64,000 nucleotides of DNA from Ilyomonas sp965214235 (GTDB lineage Bacteria; Bacteroidota; Bacteroidia; Chitinophagales; Chitinophagaceae). Where the stretch lies: assembly GCA_965214235.1 (NCBI GenBank), contig CBDCBH010000003.1, positions 1,984,001 through 2,048,000 of the forward strand. The letters run 5' to 3'. Below the pieces are notes generated by a model, which saw nothing but the letters and a program-made list of their open reading frames with translations, did no database searches and had not been told where the DNA came from. A program made the translations under genes and the position numbers. The first letter of the stretch is position 1; the number at the start of each line of letters is the position of its first letter. Below are positions 24,959 to 34,502 of this stretch, piece after piece.

Positions 24959-26158
24959 TTAGGAAAGCGGCTTGGGGATGAGGGCTAACTCTTCACCCAC
25001 TTTTGTAAAAGCGGCAATGGCTTTATCCAAATGATGTTGCTCGTGCGCTGCGCTTAATTGCACACGAATGCGCGCTAAACCTTTTGCTACCACAGGAAAA
25101 AAGAAACCAATTACATAAATGCCTTCTTCCAAAAGTTTTGCAGCAAAGGTTTGCGCTACCACAGCATCATATAACATAATGGGAACAATCGGGTGATCGC
25201 CGGGCTTTATATCAAAGCCAGCTTCGGTCATTTTCGTGCGAAAATATTTTGTGTTGAATTCCAATTTATCACGCAGTTCCGTTGTTTCTGTCAGCATATC
25301 CAAAACAGCAATGGAAGCGCCTACAATGCTGGGTGCCACTGTGTTTGAGAAAAGATAAGGACGGCTGCGCTGGCGCAACAATTCAATAATTTCTTTTCGC
25401 CCTGATGTAAAGCCACCGCTCGCGCCGCCCAATGCTTTACCAAGTGTGCCGGTAATAATATCAATCCTGCCCATAACGCCGCGATATTCATGTGTGCCGC
25501 GTCCTGTCTTTCCTAAAAAGCCGGAGCTATGGCATTCATCAATCATCACAATGGCATTGTATTGTTCAGCCAGTTCAACTATCTTATCCAGCTGTGCAAT
25601 GGTTCCATCCATGCTGAACGAACCATCGGTAACAACAATGCGGCTTCGCAGGTGTTGGGTTTGTTTTAATTTATCTTCCAAATCTTCCATGCTGTTGTGT
25701 TCGTAGCGATAACGCTGCGCCTTGCAAAGCCTTACGCCATCTATAACGGAAGCATGGTTTAAAGCATCGGAGATGATAGCGTCCTGCTCGTTAAACAAAG
25801 GCTCAAACACACCACCATTCGCATCAAAACAAGCGGCATATAAAATGGTATCTTCTGTTCCTAAAAACTGAGAAATCTTTCGTTCCAATTCTTTATGAAT
25901 ATCCTGCGTGCCGCAGATAAAACGCACACTGCTCATGCCGTAGCCGTGCGTATCAATGGCTTTGTGTGCGGCTTCAATTACTTTGGGATGAGATGATAAA
26001 CCCAAATAATTATTGGCGCAAAAATTCAATACCTTTTTGCCATTCACTTCTATCTCTGCACCTTGCTCGCTGGTAATAATCCGTTCGCGTTTATACAAAC
26101 CCGCAGCTTCTACTTCTTCTACTTCTTTTTTTATTCGGCTTACAAATGTTTCATTCAT
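24959..26158 (-). CDS. kbl: Glycine C-acetyltransferase (2-amino-3-ketobutyrate CoA ligase)
   Basis: A 399-residue PLP enzyme of the alpha-oxoamine synthase family that splits 2-amino-3-ketobutyrate with CoA into glycine and acetyl-CoA in threonine breakdown. Motifs: VLNFCANNYLGLSSHPKV, YGMSSVRFICGTQDIHKELE, LNHASVIDGVRL, IVVTDGSFSMDGTIA, IDECHSSGFLGKTGRGT (PLP Asp and His), and the Lys-bearing DIITGTLGKALGGASGGF. GMSSVRFICGTQ is the mark of Kbl versus other family members. A threonine dehydrogenase gene is not in view. Length fits. Confidence 0.93.
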   Translation of the reverse strand: MNETFVSRIKKEVEEVEAAGLYKRERIITSEQGAEIEVNGKKVLNFCANNYLGLSSHPKVIEAAHKAIDTHGYGMSSVRFICGTQDIHKELERKISQFLGTEDTILYAACFDANGGVFEPLFNEQDAIISDALNHASVIDGVRLCKAQRYRYEHNSMEDLEDKLKQTQHLRSRIVVTDGSFSMDGTIAQLDKIVELAEQYNAIVMIDECHSSGFLGKTGRGTHEYRGVMGRIDIITGTLGKALGGASGGFTSGRKEIIELLRQRSRPYLFSNTVAPSIVGASIAVLDMLTETTELRDKLEFNTKYFRTKMTEAGFDIKPGDHPIVPIMLYDAVVAQTFAAKLLEEGIYVIGFFFPVVAKGLARIRVQLSAAHEQHHLDKAIAAFTKVGEELALIPKPLS

Positions 26159-26229
26159 AGATAACGGTTAAGTGTGCAAAAGTAAGGTGATGAAATAATT
26201 ACCATCTTTACTTTTATAAATCAATTTTT

Positions 26230-26643
26230 ATGTGGTGGATGTATGCTTTGTTATCGGCGTTATTTGCAGCGCTTACAGCTATTTTTGCAAAAATTGGAAT
26301 TAAAGGTGTTGATACCGATTTAGCAACCGCCATTCGCACCAGTGTTATTTTAGTGCTTGCCTGGGCAATCGCCATCTTTCGCGGCGGTGTTGCTACAACA
26401 GGTACGCTCACCAAACAAAACCTTTTGTTTTTATTGCTATCAGGCATGGCTACAGGCTTATCGTGGATATTTTATTTTAAAGCTTTGCAATTGGGTAAAG
26501 TATCGCAGGTAGCGCCGGTTGATAAATTAAGCGTTGCCATCGCCATTGTATTGTCGGTTTTATTTTTAGGCGAGCAGTTAACGCTGAAAACCACTGTGGG
26601 CGCAGGTTTGATTATCACCGGAACCCTTGTGTTGATATTTTGA
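26230..26643 (+). CDS. EamA-domain small membrane transporter
   Basis: A 137-residue membrane protein with about five hydrophobic helices, equal to one EamA half (the full transporters have ten). Features: LLSALFAALTAIFAKIGIKGVD, RTSVILVLAWAIAIFRGG, LSGMATGLSWIFYFKALQLGKVSQVAPVDKLSV (the family loop), and GEQLTLKTTVGAGLIITGTLVLIF. Such half-size proteins likely work as dimers. Substrate unknown. It starts 71 bp after the divergent kbl start. A Nif3-like gene follows after 61 bp on the same strand. Confidence 0.88.
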   Translation: MWWMYALLSALFAALTAIFAKIGIKGVDTDLATAIRTSVILVLAWAIAIFRGGVATTGTLTKQNLLFLLLSGMATGLSWIFYFKALQLGKVSQVAPVDKLSVAIAIVLSVLFLGEQLTLKTTVGAGLIITGTLVLIF

Positions 26644-26704
26644 GAAGATAAAATAATAGCCAATAAAAGTGCAGTAAATAAAAACGAAGTAAAAGAAAAC
26701 CATC

Positions 26705-27640
26705 ATGAACAAAACATTCAGCGAAAACAATCATTCAAACCAAATTGAACGAAGAAAGTTTATTACAATGTTATCCAAAGCCGCCGGAAGCGCTGTTCTT
26801 TTATCGTTGCCGATGGTAAGTAGCGCAACTGATTTTTTCAATCAAAACAAAACCATAACCGTTGGCGATATTATGGATTTGTTTATGAAAGAAGTACCCA
26901 ACGCACCCATACACAATACGGTAGATACCTTAAAATCGGGCAGCCGGGACATTGTTGTAACCGGCGTTATAACTACCATGTTTGCCACTATTGATATAAT
27001 TAAAAAAGCCATCGCACTGAACGCTAATTTTATTATTGCGCATGAACCTACTTTTTATAATCATCCTGATGAGGTAAACTGGCTGCAAAATGATGATGTG
27101 TATCAATATAAAAAAGATTTGTTACAGCAGCACAACATCGCAGTGTGGCGCAATCACGATTCTGTTCACAGCCTTTTAAAAGATGGTGTGCGCGAAGGTG
27201 TGCTTGCACAATTAGGCTGGAAAGAATACGACAGCGGCACTGCTAATAACATTGTAACCATTCCTTCAATGAGTTTACAAAAACTCATTAATCATGCAAA
27301 AAATAAAATGAATATTCAAACGCTCCGGTACATCGGAAACTTAAACCAATCCTGCAAAAAAATACTGCTGATGCCGGGTTCGGTGGGCGGCAACAACCAA
27401 ATTACAGCCATTAGTAAATACAAACCTGATGTGTTGATGTGCGGCGAAATAGCGGAATGGGAAACTGCCGAATATGTACGTGATGCAAGAGCAAAAGGAG
27501 ACGATGTATCGCTCATCGTTTTAGGTCATATCGCCAGCGAAGAAGGCGGCTCGGAATGGATGAAAAACTGGTTGCTAAAGAATGTGCCGGGCATAATGGC
27601 AACGCATGTTCCGGCAGGCAATTCGTTATTGTTTGCATAG
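26705..27640 (+). CDS. Nif3-like dinuclear metal protein with Tat-like signal
   Basis: A 311-residue Nif3/DUF34 family protein. The N-terminal leader is unusual: IERRKFITMLSKAAGSAVLLSLPMVSSA, which looks like a twin-arginine signal (RRKF, then a hydrophobic stretch and an Ala-x-Ala-type end at ATDFF). The body has GVITTMFATIDIIKKAIALNANFIIAHEPTFY (metal-binding His and Glu), WRNHDSVHS, LMPGSVGG and LMCGEIAEWETAEYV, then LIVLGHIASEEGGSEWM near residue 275. The family binds two metals in a hexamer; its reaction is not settled. It lies upstream of the GH20 gene, same strand. Confidence 0.88.
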   Translation: MNKTFSENNHSNQIERRKFITMLSKAAGSAVLLSLPMVSSATDFFNQNKTITVGDIMDLFMKEVPNAPIHNTVDTLKSGSRDIVVTGVITTMFATIDIIKKAIALNANFIIAHEPTFYNHPDEVNWLQNDDVYQYKKDLLQQHNIAVWRNHDSVHSLLKDGVREGVLAQLGWKEYDSGTANNIVTIPSMSLQKLINHAKNKMNIQTLRYIGNLNQSCKKILLMPGSVGGNNQITAISKYKPDVLMCGEIAEWETAEYVRDARAKGDDVSLIVLGHIASEEGGSEWMKNWLLKNVPGIMATHVPAGNSLLFA

Positions 27641-27767
27641 CTTTCTGTTATAAAAACAAACGCCGGTAGCATTCTATATTTACAAATGCTTGTCGGTTTT
27701 TCACCAAAACAATCACTGTTATTTACAATCAAAAATAAAAACAAACAGAAGTTTTATTTTTGTTCAA

Positions 27768-30101
27768 ATGCTATCAACAAACAAACTGTTGTTCATAATC
27801 TTTAGCCGCTGTTTTTGGTTGTTCTTTTCTTTCTTTTTCTTTTGCAAAGCATCAATTGCACAAAGCACGGTTGATGCAGCAAGATATTCGCTGATACCCT
27901 ATCCCGCTCATCTGGAAGAAAAAAACGGAACATTCACAATCAATCAAAAAACAATTGTGGCTGGCAGCTCTGTTTTTATGAATGAAATAAAGCAGTTACA
28001 ATTACTGATAAAAAACAAAACCGGCGAATCGCTTATTTATTCTTCTGGTCTTACAAGTAATAACAACAGCATTTCTTTTTTAAAAGATAGCGGCATTACA
28101 ACAGCGGAAGGTTATAAACTCTTAATTTCTCCGCAACGGATTTTTGTTTATGCCAAAGAACCAACCGGTGTTTTCAGAGCAGTTGAAACAATGCAGCAAC
28201 TGATGCCTGTAACAACCGGATCTGCAAAAAAACAATTGCAAAATAACCTTCAGCTTCCTTGCGTAGAAATAGAAGACCAGCCTTTGTATAACTGGCGCGG
28301 AATGCACCTGGATGTGGCGCGGCATTTTTTTTCAATTGGTTATTTGAAAAAGTTTATAGATGTGATGGCGCTGTATAAAATGAACAAGTTTCATTTGCAT
28401 TTAACTGATGACCAGGGCTGGCGTGTTGAAATAAAAAAATATCCGAAACTTACCGCAGAAGGTGCGTGGCGAACGTTTAACAACCAGGATTCCGATTGTA
28501 TGAAGCTATCTGCTGAAAATCCGGATTTTTTGTTAGACACTACGCATATTATAACACGCAACGGCAAGCAATTGTATGGCGGTTTTTATACGCAGCAACA
28601 ACTTAAAGATTTGGTGACTTATGCTGCATCTAAACATATTGATATTATTCCTGAAATAGACATGCCCGGGCACATGATGGCAGCTATCAATTCTTATCCT
28701 TTTCTTTCGTGCACAGAAGAAAGCAACTGGGGCGAATTGTTTTCTACGCCTGTTTGCCCCTGTAAAGAAACCACGTTTGAATTTGCTGAAAATGTGTTCA
28801 GCGAAATCATGAACATTTTTCCAGGTAAATACATTCATTTAGGAGCTGATGAAGTAGATAAAACAAGCTGGGCGAAATCGCCATTGTGCAAAGAACTGAT
28901 GCAGAAAGAAGGGCTGAAAGATGTGAATGAACTGCAGAGTTATTTTGTAAAACGCATGGAGAAATTTTTTCAGTCGAAAGGCAGGGAACTGATTGGCTGG
29001 GATGAAATTTTAGAAGGTGGCGTAAGCCCAACCGCAATTGTTATGTACTGGCGAAGCTGGGTGCCCGATGCGCCGGTAAAAGCCGCCCAACATGGCAACA
29101 AAGTAATTATGACGCCGGGCAATCCTTTGTATTTTGATTCTCCGCCGGATGCGCATTCGCTGTATAATGTTTATCATTTTTCTGTTGTGCCAAAAGGCTT
29201 AAACAGCAAAGAAGCAAAGTATATACAAGGTGCGCAGGCAAACATCTGGACAGAGCATATTCCTTCTGAACGGCGGGCAGATTATATGTTTATGCCACGC
29301 ATGACAGCATTAGCTGAAAGACTTTGGACGGGCGATAGTAATTACGATTCTTATTTACAAAGGCTGCAACAACAATATCCGGTATTGGATGCAATGCATG
29401 TTTATTATCGCCTGCCCGATTTACCCGGTTTGGTTGAAGAAAATGTGTTTACAGATTCGGCTGTAGTAGCCTTGCAATCACCCATGAAAAATATGGCGAT
29501 TCGTTACACAACAGATGGCTCTTTACTGAATAGCCATTCCACTGTTTTTGATAAGCCGCTCATCATAAAAAACAACACAACCATAAAGCTGGCTGTTTTT
29601 ACGCCAGGCAATGTAAAGGGAGATACATATACCTTGCATTATACCAGGGAAGCTTACAAACAACCGGTGATTGTCACTAAGGTGTTGCCGGGTTTACAAT
29701 GCAACTACTACAAAAAATTTTTTAAAAATACAAAAGCTGTACAGGATGAAAAGCCCGACAGTACATTTATTATGGATAGTGTAGCTGTGCCTGCATCGGT
29801 TACGGCTCCAAGTTTCGCTTTGCAGTATGATGGTTATATTAATATTCCTGAAACTGGTATTTATTCATTCTTCTTAACTTGCGATGATGGTGGTGTAATA
29901 AACATAGCCGGCAAAGAAGTAGTGAATAATGATGGCTTACATCCGGCTGTTGAACGAAGCGGGCAGATAGCTTTAGAGAAAGGGTATCAGCCTTTTCATT
30001 TATCTTTTATAGAAGGCGGTGGCGGCTATAAGCTGCAGCTGTTATATAGCAAAGACAATAAAACTCATCAGCCTGTACCATCAAGCTGGCTGAAGCATTA
30101 A
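27768..30101 (+). CDS. Beta-N-acetylhexosaminidase, GH20
   Basis: A 777-residue exported GH20 enzyme that releases terminal GlcNAc or GalNAc from glycans. Start is at the ATG at 27768 with a hydrophobic signal (LLFIIFSRCFWLFFSFFFFC). An N-terminal GH20b domain (SLIPYPAHLEEKNGTF) precedes the TIM barrel: NWRGMHLDVARHFFS, MNKFHLHLTDDQGWRVEI, IPEIDMPGHMMAA, the catalytic pair in YIHLGADEVDKTSW (Asp-Glu), and MYWRSWVPDA. After the barrel comes a chitobiase C-terminal-like beta domain and a PA14-like module at about residues 630-770 (IYSFFLTCDDGGVINIAG). It is 30 bp ahead of nagB, which feeds GlcN6P into glycolysis, so the pair use amino sugars. Confidence 0.94.
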   Translation: MLSTNKLLFIIFSRCFWLFFSFFFFCKASIAQSTVDAARYSLIPYPAHLEEKNGTFTINQKTIVAGSSVFMNEIKQLQLLIKNKTGESLIYSSGLTSNNNSISFLKDSGITTAEGYKLLISPQRIFVYAKEPTGVFRAVETMQQLMPVTTGSAKKQLQNNLQLPCVEIEDQPLYNWRGMHLDVARHFFSIGYLKKFIDVMALYKMNKFHLHLTDDQGWRVEIKKYPKLTAEGAWRTFNNQDSDCMKLSAENPDFLLDTTHIITRNGKQLYGGFYTQQQLKDLVTYAASKHIDIIPEIDMPGHMMAAINSYPFLSCTEESNWGELFSTPVCPCKETTFEFAENVFSEIMNIFPGKYIHLGADEVDKTSWAKSPLCKELMQKEGLKDVNELQSYFVKRMEKFFQSKGRELIGWDEILEGGVSPTAIVMYWRSWVPDAPVKAAQHGNKVIMTPGNPLYFDSPPDAHSLYNVYHFSVVPKGLNSKEAKYIQGAQANIWTEHIPSERRADYMFMPRMTALAERLWTGDSNYDSYLQRLQQQYPVLDAMHVYYRLPDLPGLVEENVFTDSAVVALQSPMKNMAIRYTTDGSLLNSHSTVFDKPLIIKNNTTIKLAVFTPGNVKGDTYTLHYTREAYKQPVIVTKVLPGLQCNYYKKFFKNTKAVQDEKPDSTFIMDSVAVPASVTAPSFALQYDGYINIPETGIYSFFLTCDDGGVINIAGKEVVNNDGLHPAVERSGQIALEKGYQPFHLSFIEGGGGYKLQLLYSKDNKTHQPVPSSWLKH

Positions 30102-30131
30102 TAAACTGTATTTTACTTACTTATATAATTT

Positions 30132-32051
30132 ATGGCAAGACTTAATTTATTAGAAGAAACGCGCTTTGAAAAGCTGCCCGTTACTGTGCATCCTAACCGC
30201 AGCATCGCTTCCATAGAAATAGCACGGCGCATTGCAGCTATTATCGCTGCCAAACAACATCGTGGTGAAGCTGCTGTGCTGGGTTTAGCAACCGGCGATA
30301 CGCCCATCAATGTGTACCAGGAACTGGTGCGGATGCATAAGGAAGAAGACTTGAGCTTTGCCAACGTTATCACCTTTAACCTGGATGAATACTACCCGAT
30401 GCAGCACGATTCGCGGCAGAGTTATGTGAAGTTTATGAACGATAATTTGTTCAACCACATTGATATTGACAGAGCGAACATTCACATTCCCGACGGCACA
30501 CTGGCGCAGAAAGACATCTCTTCTTTTTGCCTTGATTACGAAAGAAAAATTGAAGCTCTTGGCGGTTTGGATTTGCAGATATTAGGCATTGGCAGAACGG
30601 GTCATATCGGCTTTAACGAGCCTGGCTCTGCACCCAATTCGGGAACTCGTTTGGTAACGCTTGCTGACCTCACCCGCCGCGATGCTTCACGCGAATTTGG
30701 AGCAAAAGAAAACGTGCCTGCCAAAGCAATAACAATGGGCGTGGGCACCATATTTAAAGCGCGTGAAATTATACTGATGGCATGGAGTAAAACCAAAGCC
30801 TCCATCATTAAAAAAACAGTGGAAGGCGAGATTACATCGCGTGTTCCGGCAACCTACTTACAACTGTCTGATAAGATAGAATTTGTGTTAGATAGCGATG
30901 CCGCCAGCGAGCTAACACGCTTTGATACGCCCTGGCTGGTGAAAGATTGCCAGTGGACGGATCTTTTGATAAAGAAGGCTGTGATATGGCTTTCTTTTAA
31001 AGTAGATAAACCTATTTTAAAACTTACCGATGATGATTATAACAATCATGGCATGAGCCAGTTGGCTACGCAAAAAGGACCGGCTTACAACATTAACATG
31101 AGTGTTTTTAATAAGATGCAGCACACCATTACCGGATGGCCCGGCGGTAAGCCAAATACCGATGATACCAACCGCCCGGAACGTTCTGAACCGGCAAAAA
31201 AAAGAGTTATTATTTTCTCGCCGCACCCGGATGATGATGTTATTTCTATGGGCGGCACTTTTATCCGTTTGGTTGATCAGCATCATGATGTTCATGTGGC
31301 GTATCAAACATCGGGCAACACGGCAGTTTGGGATGATGATGTGCTGCGCTACATTGAATTTGCCATTGATTTTAATAAAAGCATGAACCAAAGCTGCAAT
31401 GACCTGGAAGATGTTTACAAAGAGATGCGCACGTTTATGGTAAAGAAAAAACCCAATGAAATAGATATTTCTTCTCTTCTCACAGCAAAGGGTTTGATTC
31501 GTAAAACAGAAGCTATTGCGGGTGCCCGTTATGCAGGCTTGCCCGATGACCATATTCATTTTATGGCATTGCCATTTTACGAAACGGGTAAAACAAAAAA
31601 GAACCCCGTTACCCAGTTGGATGTTGAGCTTACCAAAGAATTGCTGCAAGCCGTAAAACCACAACAGGTGTTTGCGGCAGGCGACTTTGCCGACCCCCAT
31701 GGTACGCACATTGTTTGCTTTAAAATTATACTGGAAGCGCTTACGCAATTACGGGCTTCGGAAGCATGGGCGAAAGATTGCTGGCTATGGATGTATCGCG
31801 GCGCCTGGCATGAGTTTGAGCCGTATGAAGTAGAGATGGCAGTGCCGCTTTCGCCGCAGGAAGTAATTAGAAAACGCAACGCTATTTTTAAGCATCAATC
31901 ACAGAAAGACATTCCTGTTTTTCCGGGTGATGACTCAAGAGAATTTTGGGTACGCGCGGCAGAACGTAACCGGGAAACCGCAAAGATTTATGACAGGTTA
32001 GGATTGGCAGATTATGAAGCGATGGAAGCGTTTGTGCGGTGGAAATTTTAA
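30132..32051 (+). CDS. nagB: Glucosamine-6-phosphate deaminase fused to a PIG-L deacetylase-like domain
   Basis: A 639-residue two-domain protein. Residues about 1-270 are NagB: LGLATGDTPINVYQELV, VITFNLDEYYPM, GIGRTGHIGFNEPGS and GTIFKAREIILMAWSKTKA. It turns glucosamine 6-phosphate into fructose 6-phosphate and ammonia. From about residue 355 comes a PIG-L (LmbE-like) deacetylase domain: VIIFSPHPDDDVISMGGTF, and later GARYAGLPDDHIHFMALPFYE and DFADPHGTHIV with a metal-site His. The second domain could deacetylate GlcNAc-6-phosphate or be structural; family members of this length are common in Bacteroidota. It starts 30 bp after GH20. Confidence 0.93.
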   Translation: MARLNLLEETRFEKLPVTVHPNRSIASIEIARRIAAIIAAKQHRGEAAVLGLATGDTPINVYQELVRMHKEEDLSFANVITFNLDEYYPMQHDSRQSYVKFMNDNLFNHIDIDRANIHIPDGTLAQKDISSFCLDYERKIEALGGLDLQILGIGRTGHIGFNEPGSAPNSGTRLVTLADLTRRDASREFGAKENVPAKAITMGVGTIFKAREIILMAWSKTKASIIKKTVEGEITSRVPATYLQLSDKIEFVLDSDAASELTRFDTPWLVKDCQWTDLLIKKAVIWLSFKVDKPILKLTDDDYNNHGMSQLATQKGPAYNINMSVFNKMQHTITGWPGGKPNTDDTNRPERSEPAKKRVIIFSPHPDDDVISMGGTFIRLVDQHHDVHVAYQTSGNTAVWDDDVLRYIEFAIDFNKSMNQSCNDLEDVYKEMRTFMVKKKPNEIDISSLLTAKGLIRKTEAIAGARYAGLPDDHIHFMALPFYETGKTKKNPVTQLDVELTKELLQAVKPQQVFAAGDFADPHGTHIVCFKIILEALTQLRASEAWAKDCWLWMYRGAWHEFEPYEVEMAVPLSPQEVIRKRNAIFKHQSQKDIPVFPGDDSREFWVRAAERNRETAKIYDRLGLADYEAMEAFVRWKF

Positions 32052-32192
32052 GCAGAATTCTGAATTGTTTTTCTTATTCCGATACCAAATTATGCTATGG
32101 TAAAATTTAAAATGCGGACGTCTTTTTTATGGTTTGTTTTTAGTTCAAAATGTAAACTTTATCAATCATTAAAAATCAGGTAAAACAAAGGT

Positions 32193-33266
32193 TTAAACTT
32201 TTTTATAACCATCAATAAATTGTCTTATCATTTCATTAAAGTTCTCTTCTCCGCCAAATAAAAACTGTGGCTTTACAGGCAATACGCATAGTGGCAAGTG
32301 CTTCAACTCTTCCTCAAACTTATACAATCGCACGGCATCTTTTTCGGTGGTAATAATGATTTTATAATCGCCCTGCATCTGGTGAAAATGCTGCCGTATT
32401 TTTTTTAAATCATCTATTGAGAAGATATGATGATCGTTGTATAACAACTCATCATAGAAGGCAGTGCTATTGGCTATGTATTTCTTTAACGGCTTTGGGT
32501 TGGCAATGCCGCAAACCAGCAGCACGCTTAGGTTTTGGTTAAGAGAAACGGTTTCTCTGGTAAGAATATGATAAGGCTTGCCGTATTGTAATGAAGTAAA
32601 AAAAAGATGCTGTTCCTTTGAAAGAGCGATACGGTTGGCAATTTTATTTTTTTCTTCTTCACTCATTGCTTGCGCACACTTGGTAACAATAATAATTTGC
32701 GCACGCTTGTATGATTTCCGTTGGTCTCTTAAATCACCACTGGGCAAAAACCAATCGTTATAAAACAAGTTGCTGCAATCCGTCAATAAAATAGAAAGCC
32801 CTGCATTCACATAACGATGCTGAAATGCATCATCTAAAATAATCACTTGCGTAGCCGGCTTATCATGCAATAATTGCGGAATGGCTTCTAATCTTTCTTC
32901 GCCAACGGCTACAGCAACCTGGGGAAACTTAGAATGAAACTGCATGGGTTCATCGCCTATTTCCAGCGCGGTTGTGGTAGTGTTAGCCAGCGCATAGCCT
33001 TTGGTTTTTCTTTTGTAACCTCTGCTTAAGGTGGCTATGTTATAATCATCTTTCAAGGTTTCAATTAAGTATTCCACCATCGGGCTTTTGCCAGTGCCGC
33101 CAACAGCCAAATTACCTACGCAAATCAAGGGAAAATTGAATGTTGCAGACTTGATTATCTTCTTATCAAACAGCCAGTTTCTGATTGTTATTATGAAGCC
33201 ATACAACAATGCAAACGGCAATAACAGAATGCGAAAGGAACGTATGAAAATGGTATTAAAATTCAT
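32193..33266 (-). CDS. lpxK: Tetraacyldisaccharide 4'-kinase
   Basis: A 357-residue LpxK, which phosphorylates lipid A disaccharide at position 4'. Features: an N-terminal membrane helix (RILLLPFALLYGFIITIRNWLFD), CVGNLAVGGTGKSPMVEYLIE (Walker A, GGTGKSP), NIATLSRGYKRKTKG, IGDEPMQFH, VILDDAFQHRYV and IIITTEKDAVRLY. It is the last gene of the minus-strand run from DUF3822; it overlaps the 5-FTHF cyclo-ligase gene by 11 bp, so the two are translationally linked. Confidence 0.95.
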   Translation of the reverse strand: MNFNTIFIRSFRILLLPFALLYGFIITIRNWLFDKKIIKSATFNFPLICVGNLAVGGTGKSPMVEYLIETLKDDYNIATLSRGYKRKTKGYALANTTTTALEIGDEPMQFHSKFPQVAVAVGEERLEAIPQLLHDKPATQVIILDDAFQHRYVNAGLSILLTDCSNLFYNDWFLPSGDLRDQRKSYKRAQIIIVTKCAQAMSEEEKNKIANRIALSKEQHLFFTSLQYGKPYHILTRETVSLNQNLSVLLVCGIANPKPLKKYIANSTAFYDELLYNDHHIFSIDDLKKIRQHFHQMQGDYKIIITTEKDAVRLYKFEEELKHLPLCVLPVKPQFLFGGEENFNEMIRQFIDGYKKV

Positions 33267-33825
33267 AGATATGGTGTGGCGTGATGCAATAGTTTATCGG
33301 CACATCATGTTCATTTACATCATCAATAATTTCGATGGGTTTAAAGTAACTGAAACTTATTTTTATAATGTCTTCTCTGCACTGTTGTAAGTAGCGGTCG
33401 TAAAAGCCTTTACCATAGCCAACGCGATAACCTCTTGCATCGCAAATCAACAGGGGAACAAATACTAAATCTATGGCTTTTGGTTCAATGATATTGTTGC
33501 TTACAGGTTCCGGAATTTGAAACTCATTTGTAGCAAATTCTGTGTCTTCATCAATGGCTATCGCCTGCATAGAATGTTTTGCAAAATCAATAGCCGGATA
33601 AGCCGTTTGCAAGCCGGGAATGATGTGTTCCAAGTAGCGTAAAAACAAATGTGTGTGCGGCTCTGCGGTGTGCGGCATGGGCATATAAGAAAGTAAGGTT
33701 TGCACATTCTCAAAAAACAATTTTTGAAATTGAAGTAAAAACAAATCATCCAACTTTAGTTTGTCTTTTTCTGATAACGCCAAACGCTTTGCTTTGTATT
33801 GAATGCGCAGTTCTTTCTTCGTCAT
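33256..33825 (-). CDS. 5-formyltetrahydrofolate cyclo-ligase
   Basis: A 189-residue ATP-dependent enzyme that converts 5-formyl-THF to 5,10-methenyl-THF. It starts with MTKKELRIQYKAKRLALS and has the family site DLVFVPLLICDARGYRVGYGKGFYDRYL near residue 120-150, which binds ATP and folate. Length is normal. It overlaps lpxK by 11 bp and lies 9 bp behind bioD. Confidence 0.94.
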   Translation of the reverse strand: MTKKELRIQYKAKRLALSEKDKLKLDDLFLLQFQKLFFENVQTLLSYMPMPHTAEPHTHLFLRYLEHIIPGLQTAYPAIDFAKHSMQAIAIDEDTEFATNEFQIPEPVSNNIIEPKAIDLVFVPLLICDARGYRVGYGKGFYDRYLQQCREDIIKISFSYFKPIEIIDDVNEHDVPINYCITPHHIYEF

Positions 33826-33834
33826 ACAACAAAC

Positions 33835-34491
33835 TTACAGGTACTCCGGTAAAGCTGCCTTTATTCTCTCTGCCTGTTCTTTTATAAACAATTTATTTAT
33901 TGTACCAGCCAAAGGCAGCGATGCAATTTTCGGGTAACCGCTCCATGCTGCAATCTCATCTTCATAGTGCATGTACTGGTCGTTAAATATCCATCCCCTT
34001 ACATCAATATTGTTGGCTTTGCAAACGCTTGCGGTAAGCAATGAATGGTTGATGCTGCCAAGATAATTGCGGCTTACCAATATCACTTTAGCATTAAGTT
34101 TTTTAATTAGATCAATAACAAACTCTTTTTCATTTAACGGAACCAACAAACCGCCTGCACCTTCAATCACTAAGTAGTTGATAGTTGAAAGATGATGGTT
34201 GGTAGAAAAGAGCTTTACATACGATTGATAAATCATTTCCAAATCAATCCTGGTTCCTTCTTCTCTGGCTGCAATATGTGGCGATGCCGGTAGCTTTAGT
34301 TTATAAGCCTCGTTATAAATAATGGTTTTTTTGTTGGAGAGCAGCCTCTTCACCATTGCTGCATCGGTGCCATCACTAAAGCCAGCTTGTACCGGTTTCC
34401 AGTAAGCCGCTTCCAAAGCCTCTGTTACAATGGCTGAAACTACCGTTTTACCAATGCCTGTTCCAACGCCGGTGATAAAGATGGGTTGCAT
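33835..34491 (-). CDS. bioD: Dethiobiotin synthetase
   Basis: A 218-residue BioD, which closes the ureido ring of dethiobiotin using CO2 and ATP in biotin synthesis. P-loop: MQPIFITGVGTGIGKTVVSA. Then AAYWKPVQAGFSDGTDA, YKLKLPASPHIAAREEGT and VIEGAGGLLVPLNEKEFVIDL, all standard. Length is normal. No other biotin gene is nearby, so bioD is separate from the rest of its pathway here. It lies 11 bp after rsmD. Confidence 0.95.
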   Translation of the reverse strand: MQPIFITGVGTGIGKTVVSAIVTEALEAAYWKPVQAGFSDGTDAAMVKRLLSNKKTIIYNEAYKLKLPASPHIAAREEGTRIDLEMIYQSYVKLFSTNHHLSTINYLVIEGAGGLLVPLNEKEFVIDLIKKLNAKVILVSRNYLGSINHSLLTASVCKANNIDVRGWIFNDQYMHYEDEIAAWSGYPKIASLPLAGTINKLFIKEQAERIKAALPEYL

Positions 34492-34502
34492 GATTAGTTT
34501 TT

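Noticed and set aside
31017..31748. A 243-residue minus-strand frame within nagB.
   Set aside because: It overlaps the conserved NagB linker and PIG-L domain, and has odd composition with no recognisable motif.
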